64,000 nt of DNA from Poa pratensis (Eukaryota; Streptophyta; Magnoliopsida; Poales; Poaceae): positions 54,279,975 through 54,343,974 of the forward strand of contig CAMZMU010000040.1 of the NCBI GenBank assembly GCA_947311845.1, written 5' to 3'. The first letter of the stretch is position 1. Every line of letters starts with the position of its first letter. Shown here in pieces: positions 31,989-45,197 of this stretch. The notes beneath the pieces were generated by a model that was given only the letters and a program-made list of their open reading frames with translations, did no database searches and was not told the DNA's origin. The position numbers and the translations under genes were made by a program.

Positions 31989-33653
31989 GGAAGGGGATCG
32001 TATGCAGAAAACAATAATTTTCCTAACAACGATAACCTTATACTAGCCAGAATCTATTACTATACAGATATACCGTAACGGAGGAGATCGATGTACATAC
32101 CCTTGTAGACCGAAAAGCGGGGATTACGCTCCCGCACAAGCGTTGTCGATGAAGCCGACGTAGCCGACCTCAAGGTCGTGAAGACGAACTCCTCCAAGTG
32201 CCGCACGTGTAGCACCTCGTAGCCCTACACACGTACGGTGTAGAAGACGACCTCCGGGCTCCGATCCAGCAAAGCAGCGGAAGCAGAAGACTTGGACCGA
32301 AGAAGACCAGCAGCACGACGGAGTGCGTATGGTGGAGAAAACCTCAACCTAAGCGCAACCCCAATTGCGGAGTCACGTCCGAAGGTGAGAGAGAGAGAGA
32401 GAGAGAGAGGAATTTCTGGGATAATTTCCAAGCCATGGGTGCACCCGTATTTAAAGGAGGAGGAGGGGAGCCAACCTTGTTGGCTTGGCCATGCGGGACT
32501 ATTCCCACATGGCGAGCCGCACCACATGGTGCGCCGGCCCTAGGTGGGCCCCATTTGGCCCACCTAGGCCGGCTGGCCTTCCTCTCCCCTCTTTCGGGCG
32601 CCTCCCCTCCTAATGGGCCACTCTTCCAGGAGTTGGCCCATTTAAGGTGGGCTGCCTTTAAAAATTCGAAAATAAATAAAATAAAATATATTTAATCATT
32701 AATTACATTAATTAATATTAAATACATATTATCTAATTTATTCCGGCTCCGAAAACTATTTCGTCGCCCTCCGAACTTCATCGGATATGTCCCGGAACGC
32801 TTCCGGTGTTCTTCTCTCTATTTTCTCTTCTGCTTCCAATCTAAATAATCGTCGCCTACCCTTAAGTGTGCCACCCTACGGTTCGGGATCACTCCAGACA
32901 TGATCGAGACCCGTTCTCCGATCAATGACTAACAGCGGGGTCGTGGATACCCATGATAGCGCCTGTGCGTCCACGAATATCTTTGTCGTTTGAACTTTAG
33001 ACGTCAAGTCTCAAACCTTTTGCCTGGCGATACTTAGTCTTGTCCGAGACTCGATCTCAGGCATCGCGATACCTAGCTCGATCTCGTTACCGACAATACT
33101 ATTCTTTACTCGTCTGTGATATTACATCCTTATGACCTAGTCACATGCTTGCAAGCTCATTGACGCAATCTCACCGAGTGGGCCCAGAGTATCTATCCTG
33201 CTATATGGATTGGCAAATCCCGCTCTTGATCATACGCCTCAACATATTTCTTTCGGATACCCGAGAGGGACACCTTTATTGTCACCCTATATAAGGAGTG
33301 ACGTTTGATGCAATCAAAGTACCTTCCAGAAATTGCAATTAAATATGATCTCACGGTCGAAGGCGTGAGTACTACGTCATATATATATTGGGTGTGTGCC
33401 CATCACATCATTCACCTAATGATATGACTCCATTATCAATTGACGTCCATGTCCATGATCAAGAAATCTTGATCATCTGTTGATCTCAATGGACTAGTAA
33501 AGAGTCTACTAGGGAGCTGGTTGTTTACATACCACACGTGTATTAATGTTTCCGTTTAATACAGTTATAGCATGATATAAAATGTATTATGAACAATCGA
33601 GATATGACAAATAAAATATCTTTATTAATTGCCTCTAGGGCATATCTTCTTCA
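31989..33653 (-). repeat. 3' LTR of the copia element
   Basis: 1,665 bp. On minus it starts TGAAGAAGATATGCCC. Its other end should be CA but reads CC (plus-strand GG at 31989 instead of TG). It has a (GA)n run at 32387-32409 and about 36 bp near 32541-32577 missing from the other LTR. Confidence 0.88.
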
Positions 33654-36600
33654 GTCTCCCACTTGCACTAGAGTACAATTTAATCTAGTTTACAACTTGG
33701 TAAAAGCTGAACACCTATTGCAACTTGGTGCATGCTTGTTTTGTGAAAGAGGAATTTAGTCAACAGATCTTCCACATTGAGATCTGTATGTACTTTGCAA
33801 CGCTTCTATGTCACCTAGTTTGACATCATCCCGTATTTATGATAACGGTGAAATATATGTTTGTCGATGGAGTGAGACTCGAAACTTCGCGTAGCATGGG
33901 CCTTAAAAGTCTAAGAGATCTATTAAGGGAAACCACGCATGCTCGGAAAACTCTCAGTCCAGTCACACTTGCTACTTCTGAAGTAGCCATATATTCCTAT
34001 ACCTATGTAGATTATGCGACACTACATTCATATTTAACTTCGCAAGCTAACCATGTCATCTTCAAAACAAAGGACTTTTCCTGTATGAGATTTCTAATCG
34101 TATGGGTCAGTGTCATAACTTGCATCATCGTAACCCTTTTACAGCAAGTTGTCTTTTCACTCTCACCCCATACAGAAAACATATCTTCAGTTCTCTTTAG
34201 ACACTGAAGGATATACTTAACGTTTGTTTATTGATCCACCCAGGGATCACTCTAGAACCCGTTCTTCAACCAATAACTTGGGTCACACCAAGTCGAGCTT
34301 TCAGTATGATAGAATCTATGGCTAAGGCATAGGGATGTCGGGCATCCTTTTCTTTCATTAGCTATCACTGCAATGCCAAGATAAACTTAATATTTACCTA
34401 GTCATACAAGTAAGAACCTTTTTCTTCGCTTGTTCTATTCTGAAACACTTCAGAATCTTAATCTAGGAAAATATTCGACTTAATGTTATTAAGCCCTTTT
34501 GATCTATATAAATTATAGATCTAATGCCTAATACTCTTAACTTCATTCACAGAAAATTTAATCACTTAAATAATCATTTATACTTTACTAGAGTATCTGT
34601 ATCATTCTCAATATGTCATCACATATAGAATTAGGAATGACACCTAGTTCCCACTCAAATATGCCTTCCGCATATAAGACCAGGGAATTTCTTTTAGCTC
34701 CCACTCAAATATGCCATTCACATATAAGATCAAGAAAAGCTACTTAGCTCCCACTCACTTCTTTGTAAATGCAGGTTTCTTCAACTATTTTGGACGACTC
34801 CAAAATCCTTTGATCACATTATCAAATTGAAGATTCCAGCTCCGATATGCTTGCTTCAGCCCATGAATGGACAGCTGAAGTTTGCATACATGTTTAGCAT
34901 CCTTAGGATCAACAAACCATCTTATTGTACTAATTACAACTCTTTCTTAATGTTATCATTAAGAAACATGGTTTCCTTATCCATCTATCAATTTCTCAAT
35001 TTGAAATTATAGTAATTGCTAAACGACCCTAAATAGACTTAGGCTTCGCCACTTGAGACAGAATCTCGTTGTGGTCAACTTTTGAATCTGTCGAAATTGT
35101 TTTGCGACAAATCGATCCTTATCAGTGTCTATTTTCTCATAAAATTCCATATTCTTTCAACGGCCTGGATGCCATCAAGAAGTTCATCCCAAGTCATTAC
35201 TTGGTAATCGTACATGGATTTTATCTCGGATCATATATGGCTCATAGCCATTTCTCGGACTTAGGTCTACCATCGCTTCTCTTCGTAGTTCGTAGGTTTG
35301 TCATGTTCCATTAACATGACCTTCATAACAAGATTGTCGTACCACACAGTGCGGAACACATTCTCGTATGCTTACGATCTTTAGTACGAGCTTAGAGCAT
35401 CATGATCTTTATCATAAGCTTCCTTCCAGTTCCGGAGGACGATACCAGAACTTTTCCGTTGCGCCACTCGATGTCCGAAGAGTGAGTTCATTAACTCGTC
35501 TTGCTCTATTTTTCTCCCACTTATACCCTTGGCAAGAAACTATTTCTTGAGCAAGGTACGTTCCACAACAAATTTGCCTTTGTCGTGAGAAATGTATCCA
35601 ACTGATATCTTAGATACACTACAAAGATGAATTTATCCTTTTAGGTTTGATCACATCAACACACTAAAATACCAAAACGACAATCTAGGCCAAAAGCCAT
35701 GCCATAACTTATATGGTAATGCATCGACGAATTTAGATGGTTTCCCTATTATCTAACGTGAATGTTTTGTTTCTACCATATGACAATAATGATCACAATA
35801 ATTCGATAAGAGATTTTATTGACCACACAATATCCAACAGAGTGTGATTACGACGTCCAAACACACCATAACACTATGGTGTTCCATGCGACGTAATTTG
35901 TGGAACTCTTCTCACAAGTCTTCTAATGATATGCCAAACTTATAACTCAAAACTTTGTTTCCTTGATCAGTTATCGTAGGAAATTGTTTTTCTTGTTAAG
36001 TTTATTTTCCTACTTCACTCCGAACTTGTTTGAACTTGATCAAACTTTCCGGACCAGCGTTTCCTAAGTAGATATCCATATATCTACTCAGAACATTTGC
36101 GAAGTTTACGAAATAAAGATTTCCACTATATCTTAAAGTACTTCATTGATCCACACACATCCATATGCATGATTCTCAACAAGTTATATGCCCGCTTTCC
36201 GAAAGCGGTGTCTTAGTTATCTTGCAAGTGTCAAAAGATCAAAATCTAAGGACTTGGAGATCCATCTGAATGGAGCTTCTTAATGCATATAACATTGACA
36301 TGACTTAAAACGTTAGTGCCACAAGAATGTAGTGTCTTTATTAAGTTTGTATCCTTTGGCATTAATGTTATAAATGTGAGAGCTACTACCATCTAGATTC
36401 ACATAAGAACATTCCATTCATAATCGGTGTATGACCATTAAAGATATCACTCATAAATATAGGACAACGATTTGTCACCAACAAATATGAATAATTGTCT
36501 CGCTAGAGGCAAGACACACTTATAATGATCATGCTAACAAGCGATCAAAAGTAATTTGTTCAAATCCAAATTAATCCAAATGGTAGATGTCGAGAGAGAG

Positions 36601-38417
36601 TATCTATGGCCATCACAACATGTTGCCTGCCATCATCAATACACATTGTATCCTCATCCTTCCAAGCTACTCAAGCAGAAAATCTTGTTTCATAAAACAT
36701 GACCAGTATCAAAACTTAGTCACTGCAACGTGTACTTGTTTAGGTAAAACATTCATAACGCGTATATCATATATACACCATCATCATTGATGACTTCCTG
36801 GCAATCTGTTTCATCTTCTTGATTCTTCAACGCAATCAAGAATTCATGAAGGTGAACGATTCCCCTTGCATGAGATAGTCTATGACAAACCATTTGCATC
36901 TGGCAATGTTGTCTGTCATCTAGTGATCGAGCTGAGCGAGGCATCTCAATGTCATCAAGTATGACCAATGTCATCAAGTATGACTGCCATGTGCTCCTTT
37001 AATGTGAGTGTTCTCTTCCATCTTGGTCGAGAAGAAAACCTGATTTACGGTGCATACAGATCATCAATCTTAGCGACCATTCCAAATGTTCGCGATCTGT
37101 CGACACGCACCCACAGTTCATTCTCTATGACAGAGATCATAGCATACACTGGACAATGATGGAATTATCCGCACAAAACTTGATAATTCAAATTATCCTT
37201 TTGTTAGCGGAATCTCCGATTTTATCTCCTAGCGGGTTTTGTATCATATAGAGCTAAAAGGTTTGAAACAAGGAGTATCCTCAAGTTACGGTATAAAACT
37301 ATGAAGTTTGGACCCAACCTTTTAAGTTTCTCAATCACAGGAATGCGCCTAAGTTTAAAAGGTCTATCAAAAAGGTTATTATCTACAAGGGTTTTGCAAA
37401 ACATAAAGACTATGTTCATAATATGAGTTCATGTTTATCTATATAAAACTATAAGAACTCCCACTCAAAAAGAATATCCCTCACATCGTTTTAGTGATTA
37501 CACGATCCTAATCCACTATGCTACCCCCATCGTCAAGGCCGATAGCATAATTTCAAAGGTACACATCGACATGTCAATCACATCATCTTATGTGACTCAT
37601 GCTTAACCTTTCGGTCACAGTGTTCCGAGGCCATGTCTGTACATGCTAGGCACGCCATAATAACCTTCAGTGTATTCGCGTGTGCAAACATGTCTTACAC
37701 CCACTGTATGCGAACGACGATATGTCTGACACCCGATCGTCACGGCCTGCCTCATAACGTAGAACTTTCTTGGTGGTGCACGCTAAAGGGAGAACACAAA
37801 TATTGGAATTTTGGAGGGATCATCTTATATTACTACCACCGTGTAACTAATATATAACCATATATATACACAATATAAGATGCACACAATAACATAACAT
37901 CAAAATGTAATGCGACGTGATATGGTCCTTGCGCCGATGGTCTCCTTCGCGCCCACAGTTTATAAACAATTTACTAAACTTACCTTGACCATATCACATT
38001 GCCCCTGCAAAATAAAGTTAGACGCTTTCTACTTTATCTTTTACATATTTTACGTGGCTTAGGGGCTTTCGTAAATAGAACCGTTTCTTACCAAGGAACC
38101 TACAACCACAACAACGATCAGATAATTGCTATTTTATATCCCTTGCGGGCCCTCCATTGAAAATGCAATGTCAACTATTGCGAGAGAGACAAACACCCGC
38201 CAACCACATATACAGAACAAGCCGTATGTCAGTTGTGGAACCAGTCTCGCGTAAGCGTACGCGTAAAGTCGGTCCGAGCCGCTTCATCAACACAATGCCG
38301 CCGACAAAAACAAGTGCACGCTAGAGGGTAGCAACTAAAAGAACGATGCCCTCATATTCAACATGAGTTCTAAAAACCGTACAACTATATCTACGCATAG
38401 ATCGGCTCTGATACCAC
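33654..38417 (-). other. decayed interior of the copia element
   Basis: 4.8 kb, AT-rich and full of stops in all frames. Order on minus fits copia: PBS, Gag remnants, then pre-integrase trace. A repeated block (AGCTCCCACTCAAATATGCC at 34646 and 34697) lies near the 3' side. Nothing here could still be translated as polyprotein. Confidence 0.7.
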
Positions 38418-39503
38418 TGAAGGGGATCGTATGCAGAAAACAAATTTTTTCCTAACAACGATAACCTTAAACTAGCCAGAATCTATTACTATGCAGATAT
38501 ACCATAACGGAGGAGATCGATGTACATACGCTTGTAGAACGAAAAGCGGGGATTACGCTCCCGCACAAGCGTTGTCGATGAAGCCGACGTAGCCGACCTC
38601 AAGGTCGTGAAGACGAACTCCTCCAAGTGCCGCACGTGCAACACCTCGTAGCTCTACACACGTACGGTGTAGACGACGACCTCCGGGCTCCGATCCAGCA
38701 AAGCAGCGGAAGCAAAAGACTTGGACCGAAGAAGACCAGCAACACGGCGGAGTGCGTATGGTGGAGAAAACCTCAACCTAAGCGCAACCCCAATTGCGGA
38801 GTCACGTCCGAAGGTGAGAGAGAGAGAGGAATTTCTGGGATAATTTCCAAGGCATGGGTACACCCCTATTTAAAGGAGGAGGAGGGGAGCCAACCTTGTT
38901 GGCTTGGCCATGTGGGACTATTCCCACATGGCCAGCCGCACCACATGGTGCGCCGGCCCTCCTCTCCCCTCTTTGGGGCGCCTCCCCCCTAATGGGCCAC
39001 TCTTCCGGGAGTTGGCCCATTTAAGGTGGGCTGACTTTAAAAATTCGAAAATAAATAAAATAAAATATATTTAATCATTAATTATATTAATTAATATTAA
39101 ATAAATATTATCTAATTTATTCCGGCTCCGAAAACCATTTCGTCGCCCTCCGAACTCCATCGGATATGTCCCGGAACGCTTCCGGTGTTCTTCTCTCTAT
39201 TTTCTCTTCTGCGTCCAATCTAAATAAACGTCGCCTACCCTTAAGTGTGCCACCCTACGGTTCGGGATCACTCCAGACATGATCGAGACCCGTTCTTCGA
39301 TCAATGACTAACAGCGGGGTCGTGGATACCCATGATAGCCCCTGTGCGTCCACGAATATCTTTGTCGTTTGAACCTTAGACGTCAAGTCTCAAACGTTTT
39401 GCCTGGCGATACTTAGTCTTGTCCGAGACTCGATCTCCGGCACCGCGATACCTAGCTCGATCTCGTAACCGACAATACTATTCTTTACTCGTCTGTGATA
39501 TTA

Positions 39504-40321
39504 AGATGTGTTCGGTTTTAGAATCGGGTGGAACGGAATGGAACGGTTCCATCCTCATGTTGGTTAGGACCAAAAAATTGTAATGGAATGGTTCTATTTT
39601 GTGTTCGGTTTGAGAATTGAAAAGCGGAATGGAATGCCGATATTTGTTAAACATTCAATTAATTAGGGACTAAACTTGATTTTTTATCTCAAAATCGGAG
39701 TTGACAAAGAAAATTAATTGAAAAACAGATTTTTTTTTGCCAAATCGGAGCGGAGAGTCCAAATCGAAGCGGAGCCGCCGTCCCTGCTCGTCTCGGTCGC
39801 CGTCCTGCTCGCCTGGCCCGTCGCCGTCGCGCCTTGCTCCGGGCGGGCCGCAGCCGCACCTTGGCTCCGGCCGGCGGCCGCCGTCGCGCCTTGCTCCGCC
39901 CCAGCCGACGTCGTCGCGCCTTGCTCCGGGCGCGGCCGTGCCTTGCTCCGCCCCGACCGCTGCTTTCGCGCCTTGCTCTGGGCGCGGCCATGCCTTGCTC
40001 CGCCCCGGTCGCCGCCGTACCGCCTTGCTCCGGGCGTGGCCGCCCCTTGCCCCGGCCCGGCCGCCGCCGCGCCTTGCTCCGGCCTAACGAGCGAGAGAGA
40101 GGCCTAACCTTTTTCTTTAGCGCGATGGTTAGCGAGCGATTCCACCTTGTTCCACCTCGTCCAGCCGAATCGGCCGGACCAGTGCGTTCCGCATACTAGA
40201 GGAATATTCCCTCTAGTGGAACCACTGCGTTCCATTCCATCTAAAAACCGAACACTGGAATGAGCCCCAGGTGCGGAACGGTTCCGTTCCATTGCAGCTC
40301 GTACCAGAACCGAACACACCC
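39504..40321. mobile_element. Harbinger-type MITE nested in the copia LTR
   Basis: Terminal inverted repeats around GTGTTCGGTT / AACCGAACAC, flanked by TTA at 39501-39503 and 40322-40324. The other LTR of the same element has the empty site (GATATTACATCC near 33117-33128), which fixes the borders. The 818 bp hold a GC-rich repeat array and no transposase. Confidence 0.88.
39780..40085 (+). repeat. GC-rich minisatellite in the MITE
   Basis: Eight or more imperfect copies of a unit containing CGCGCCTTGCTCCG, alternating with GGGCG or CCCCG. It keeps several overlapping frames open at once, which explains the long Ala/Pro/Arg-rich frames here; I do not regard these as genes. Confidence 0.75.
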
Positions 40322-40983
40322 TTACATCCTTGTGACCTAGTCACATGCTTGCAAGCTCATTGATGCAATCTCACCGAGTGGGCCTAGAGTATCTATCCTG
40401 CTATATGGATTGGCAAATCCCGCTCTTGATCATACGGCTAACATATTTCTTTCAGATACCCGAGAGGGACACCTTTATTGTCACCCTATATAAGGAGTGA
40501 CGTTTGATGCAATCAAAGTACCTTCCAGAAATAGCAATTAAATATGATCTCACGGTCGAAGGCGTGAGTACTACGTCCTATATATATTGGGTGTGCGTCC
40601 ATCACATCATTCACCTAATGATATGACTCCATTCTCAATTGACGTCCATGTCCATGATCAGGAAACCTTGATCATCTGTTGATCTCAATGGACTAGTAAA
40701 GAGGCTAATAGGGACGTGGTTGTTTACATACCACACGTGTATTAATGCTTCCGTTTAATACAGTTATAGCATGGTTTAAAATGTATTATGAACAATCGAG
40801 ATATGACAAATAAAATATCTTTATTAATTGCCTCTAGGGCATATCTCCTTCATGTCCGAGTGCCGGACATGATTTCGCTCGGGGCGACCCTTTGGGGGGT
40901 GCCGCTGGTGGCCGATTTTGACGACCGGACCCCCAATGGGCCTTTGGGGGGTCATTTGGAGGCCCTCGGTGGAGATGCTCTAA

Positions 40984-41248
40984 TCGTCATAACATTTTGC
41001 TTGTGCGTTTGCAGTAAAACACACACGAGTTTGCATCATGTAAAAAACAACCACATAACATCGAAAATGTTTGAGATTCCATGTGGTGATGATTGGTAAA
41101 AACATGAATAACCTAGTGTTCTAAAAAATACTTAAAGAAGGTAGAGAGGCTCACCCTAGATTCTCCTCCAGCTCCGGACCCCTCTCTCTCTCTCCTCCTC
41201 TCTCTGTCTTGGTCGGACGGCTTCCCGAATGATGCAGCAAGAGAGGAG
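40984..41248. other. flank between Harbinger end and the minus-strand gypsy element
   Basis: AT-rich, then a CT-rich stretch (41180-41210). It is continuous with 49679 onward once the gypsy element and one GGTCC copy are removed. No gene recognised. Confidence 0.5.
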
Positions 41249-41253
41249 GGTCC

Positions 41254-42561
41254 TGATGTCTACGCACGCTTCTATTCTTGTAGACAGTGTTGGGCCTCCA
41301 AGAGCAGAGGTTTGTAGAACAGCAGCAAGTTTCCCTTAAGTGAATCACCCAAGGTTTATCGAACTCAGGGAGTTAGAGGTCAAAGATATCCCTCTCAAGC
41401 AACCCTGCAATTAAGATACAATAAGTCTCTTGTGTCCCCAACACACCTAATACACTTGTCAGATGTATAGGTGCACTAGTTCGGCGAAGAGATAGTGAAA
41501 TACAAGTAATATGGATGATTATAAGTAGTAATTGCAATCTGAAATAAAAATGGCAGCAAGCAAACATGTAGCAGAACTTGTTGTAAACGGTGTTTCAATG
41601 CTTAGAAACAAGGCCTAGGGATCATACTTTCACTAGTGGTATCTCTCAACAATGATCTCATAATTGAATAAATAAATGCTACTCTCAAACACTCTCTTGT
41701 TGGATAATGAACACCATTCATTGCGTAGGGCTGCAAAAGCACACCTCAAAGTCTGAGTAAACAAACACCGACAACGTCATAAAGGAATCACACACGATGT
41801 GCACACTGTCACCTTCACACCGTGGAGAGTGAATCCGGAGTTCATATTAAAGTAACCTCTAGAGTGGCATAATAGATAAAGAGTAACATCTACTTGTTCA
41901 ACTAGATTACAAAGCTCATGATCACATAAAGATCACATCATGGGAGAGAGAGATAAACCACATAGCTACCGGTAGAGCCCTCAGCCTCGGGGGAGAACTA
42001 CTCCCTCCTCATCATGGGAGTCAGCAGCGGCGATGAAGATGGCGTGGAGTTGATGGAGATGCTCCGGGGGCAATTCCCCGTCCCGGCAGCGTGCCGGAAC
42101 AGAGACTTCTGTCCCCCGAAACTTGTCGTCGATGGCGGCGGCGCTGCGGAACTCTTCTGGAAATATGACTTGGTTTTTAGGGTTTTCGCTCGGGGGAATA
42201 AATAGGCGAAGGGGCAACGTCGGTGGAGCCCGAGGGGCCTCACCAGCTGGCGCGGCAGGGGGGCCGCGCCGCCAGGTGGTTTGGCCACCTCGTGGCTCCC
42301 TTCGTCTCTCCTTCGGACTCCGTGTACGTGTTGGAAAAATAGGGACTTGGCCTTTTGTTTCGTGCAATTCCGAGAATATTCGCAGAAGTACTTTTCTGGA
42401 AAAAAAACAGCAGAAAACAGGGAACTGGCACTTCGGCATCTTGTTAATAGGTTAGTCCCAGAAAATGCATAAAAGTGATATGAAGTGTATATAAAACATG
42501 TAGCAATGGTATAATATAAGCATGGAACATCAGAAATTATGGATACGTTGGAGACGTATCA
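41254..42561 (-). repeat. 3' LTR of the minus gypsy element
   Basis: 1,308 bp. Its U5 end (TGATGTCTACGCACGC on plus) matches the end of the solo LTR at 29447-30901. Confidence 0.88.
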
Positions 42562-45197
42562 AGCATCCCCAAGCTTAGTTCTACTCGTCCTCGAGTAGGT
42601 AAAACGATAACAACAAATAATTTCTGAGGAGACATGCTTTCACACAATCTTGATCATATATTGCAAGGCTCATGTCATGAATGAAGTGACTCAAAGCAAT
42701 GGTCTATAGTTTGCTAACATAGATAAAGAGTAAACAATGAATCATATAAGCAAAAACTTTTCATGAATAGTACTTTCAAGACAAGCATCAAAAAGTTTTG
42801 CATAAGAGGTAACTCATAAAGCAATAGATTCAAAGTAAAAGGCATTGAAGCAACACAAAGGATGATTAAGTTTCAGCAATTGCTTTCAACTTGTAACATG
42901 TATATCTCATGGATAGTTGTCAACATAAAGCAATATAACAAGTGCAATAAGTAAACATGTAAGAATCAATGCACACAAAGTTGACACTAGTGTTTGCTTC
43001 TGAGATAGAAAGGAGTAGGTAAACTGACTCAACATAAAGTAAAAGATAGGCCCTTCGCAGAGGGAAGCAGGGATTAAATCATGTGCTAGAGCTTTTTAAG
43101 TTTTCGAAAGCATATAGAGAGCACAAAATAAGTATTTGAGAGGTGTTTGTTGTTGTCAACGAATGGTAGTGGGCACTCTAACCCCCTTGTCAACCAGACT
43201 TTCAAGAGCGGCTCCCATGAAGGACGTTATCTCTACCAGCAAGGTAGATCATCCCTCTTCTCTTTTGTTTACACATGTATTTTAGTTTCTTTATAGTTGA
43301 CACTCCTCCCAACCTTTGCTTACACAAGCCATGGCTAACCGAATCCTCGGGTGCCTTCCAACATCACATACCATGGAGGAGTGTCTATTTGCAATTAAGT
43401 TGCTTACTGATAAATCAGGGCAAAACATGTGAAGAGAATTATTAATGAAAGTTGTAATTAATTGGGGCTGGGCACCCCGTTGCCAGCTCTTTTTGCAAAT
43501 TATTGGATAAGCGGATGTATATGCCACTAGTCCATTGGTGAAAGTCTGTCAGAAGTAAATGACAAGATTGAAAGATAAAACACCACATACTTCCTCATGA
43601 GCTATAAAACATTGACACAAATAAGGAGTAATAAAGTTTTGAATAGTTTAAAGGTAGCACATGAAGTATTTACTTGGAATGGCAGGAAATACCACATAGT
43701 AGGTAGGTATGGTGGACACAAATGGCATGGGTTTTGGCTCAAGGTTTGGATGCACGAGAAGCATTCCCTCTCAGTACAGAGTTTAGGCTAGCAAGGTTGT
43801 TTGAAGCAAACACAAGTATAAACCGGTACAGCAAGATAAATAAAAACATATTGCAAGTATTATAAGACTCTACACTGTCTTCCTTGTTGCTCAAACATTT
43901 TACCAGAAAATATCTAGACCTTAGAGAGAACAAATATGCATCCCAAGTCTCAACAAGCTCTACGGTAGTTCTCCACTACTAGGCTTTAACTACATGATGC
44001 AAGAGCTTAAACATGATCTACTTGAGAGCTCAAAACAATTGCAAAGTGTCAAAAACAAACAAAACAGACAATGATGTACTACAAGATGCATATCTTTTCC
44101 AATACCAACTACACATGTAGCATTTTCTTTCTTCCAAACAAACACCAATCAATTTATTTAAACATAAACTCTCCAAATGATAATATAATGCAGCAAGAGA
44201 GTATTTAAAACAAGTGCTAACAGCTCGAAGAGATGCATGAAAAACAGGAGCTAAAAGCACTGCAGTAGCTAGTTAAGAATACTCAACAAATATAAGTGAA
44301 GAACATGAGTATTCACATGAAAAAGCGGAGCGTGTCTCTCTCCCACACAAGGATTGCTAGGATCCGAATTTATTCAAACAAAAACAAAAATAAAAGCACA
44401 CAGACGCTCCAAGTAAAGCGCATAAGATGTGAAAGAATTAAAATATAGTTTCACTAGAGATGACCTGATAAGTTGTTGATGAAGAAGGGGATGCCTTGGG
44501 CATCCCCAAGCTTAGACGCTTGAGTCTTCTTGAATATGGGATGAACCACGGGGGCATCCCCAAGCTTAGGCTTTTCACTCTTCTTGATCACATAATATCA
44601 CCTTCTCTCTTGATCCTTGAAAACTTCCTTCACACCAAACTCGAAATAGTTCTCATTAGAGGGTTAGTGCATAATAAAAATTCTCATATTCTGTAATGAT
44701 ACAATCATTCCCAAAGCTTCTGGACATTAGCTACAGCCACCAATGCTTTGTGGAGCAAAGAAATCCACAAACATCGTAAAAGAGCGAATGCAAAACAAAA
44801 GGCAGAATCTGTCAAAAACAGAACAGTCTGAAGACGAATTTTTTCGAGGCACTTAAGTTGCTCAGATGGAACTGGTCCATTAATGAAAGTTGCGTACATA
44901 TCTGAGGAAGATGCGTGATTTTTTACAGAATTTTTCGAATTTTCTCAGGGAGAAAAGCTCAAATTCGTGACAGCTAAAAATCTTTCTGCGCAGAAATCCA
45001 AATCTTGCATCAACTTTCAATAAAAGACTTTACTTGGCACAACAATGCAATAAAATAAAGATACAAAGGAGTTGCTACAGAAGTAACAAGCACCTTGACT
45101 CAAAAAAAAAAATAACAGAAAATAAAAACAATGGGTTGTCTCCCATAAGCGCTTTTCTTTAAAGCCTTTTAGCTAGGCATGAAATTTTGATATGCTC
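42562..45197 (-). other. non-coding 3' interior of the minus gypsy element
   Basis: 2.6 kb AT-rich sequence without a supported frame. It contains the purine tract at 42566-42576 and two more copies of the same motif at 44503 and 44557. Confidence 0.6.

Larger units (their letters stand above)
31989..40852 (-). mobile_element. copia LTR retrotransposon, heavily decayed, in Harbinger ORF1 5' end
   Basis: 8,864 bp including a nested MITE, flanked by TGTCC at 31984-31988 and 40853-40857. LTRs at 31989-33653 and 38418-40852; initiator-Met-type PBS (TGGTATCAGAGCC on minus, 38416-38404) one base from the right LTR, and a purine tract GTGGGAGAC (minus) against the left LTR, so it reads right to left. 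Gag and pre-integrase traces survive at about 36750-36980 and 36140-36330 (KLHSDGS..SFDTC..ITKTPLSESG with stops). No intact domain remains. Confidence 0.88.
38418..40852 (-). repeat. 5' LTR of the copia element, carrying a nested MITE
   Basis: 2,435 bp; without the 818-bp MITE and its 3-bp duplication it is 1,614 bp. It ends TGAAGGGGATCG (plus) with the correct TG, next to the primer binding site. Confidence 0.88.
20150..40980. mobile_element. PIF/Harbinger-like DNA transposon, split by nested LTR retrotransposons
   Basis: The two ends are inverted copies of GCATCTCCACCG..GGCCTCCAAAT (left 20161 onward, right ending GGAGATGCTC at 40980), with TAA at 40981-40983 and TAA at 20147-20149 as the probable 3-bp target duplication. 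The left terminus is blurred by a few extra bases. Removing the insertions at 21204-28828, 29447-30901 and 31989-40852, each with one 5-bp duplication copy, leaves about 2.9 kb. That core holds a SANT-type ORF1 on minus and a small frame on plus, tail to tail. I find no DDE transposase, so it is non-autonomous for catalysis. Confidence 0.75.

Noticed and set aside
33839..34207. 122-codon plus frame in the copia interior
   Set aside because: Antisense to a decayed copia polyprotein, with no domain.
39689..40199. Several overlapping Ala/Pro/Arg-rich frames
   Set aside because: Produced by the GC-rich minisatellite inside the MITE.
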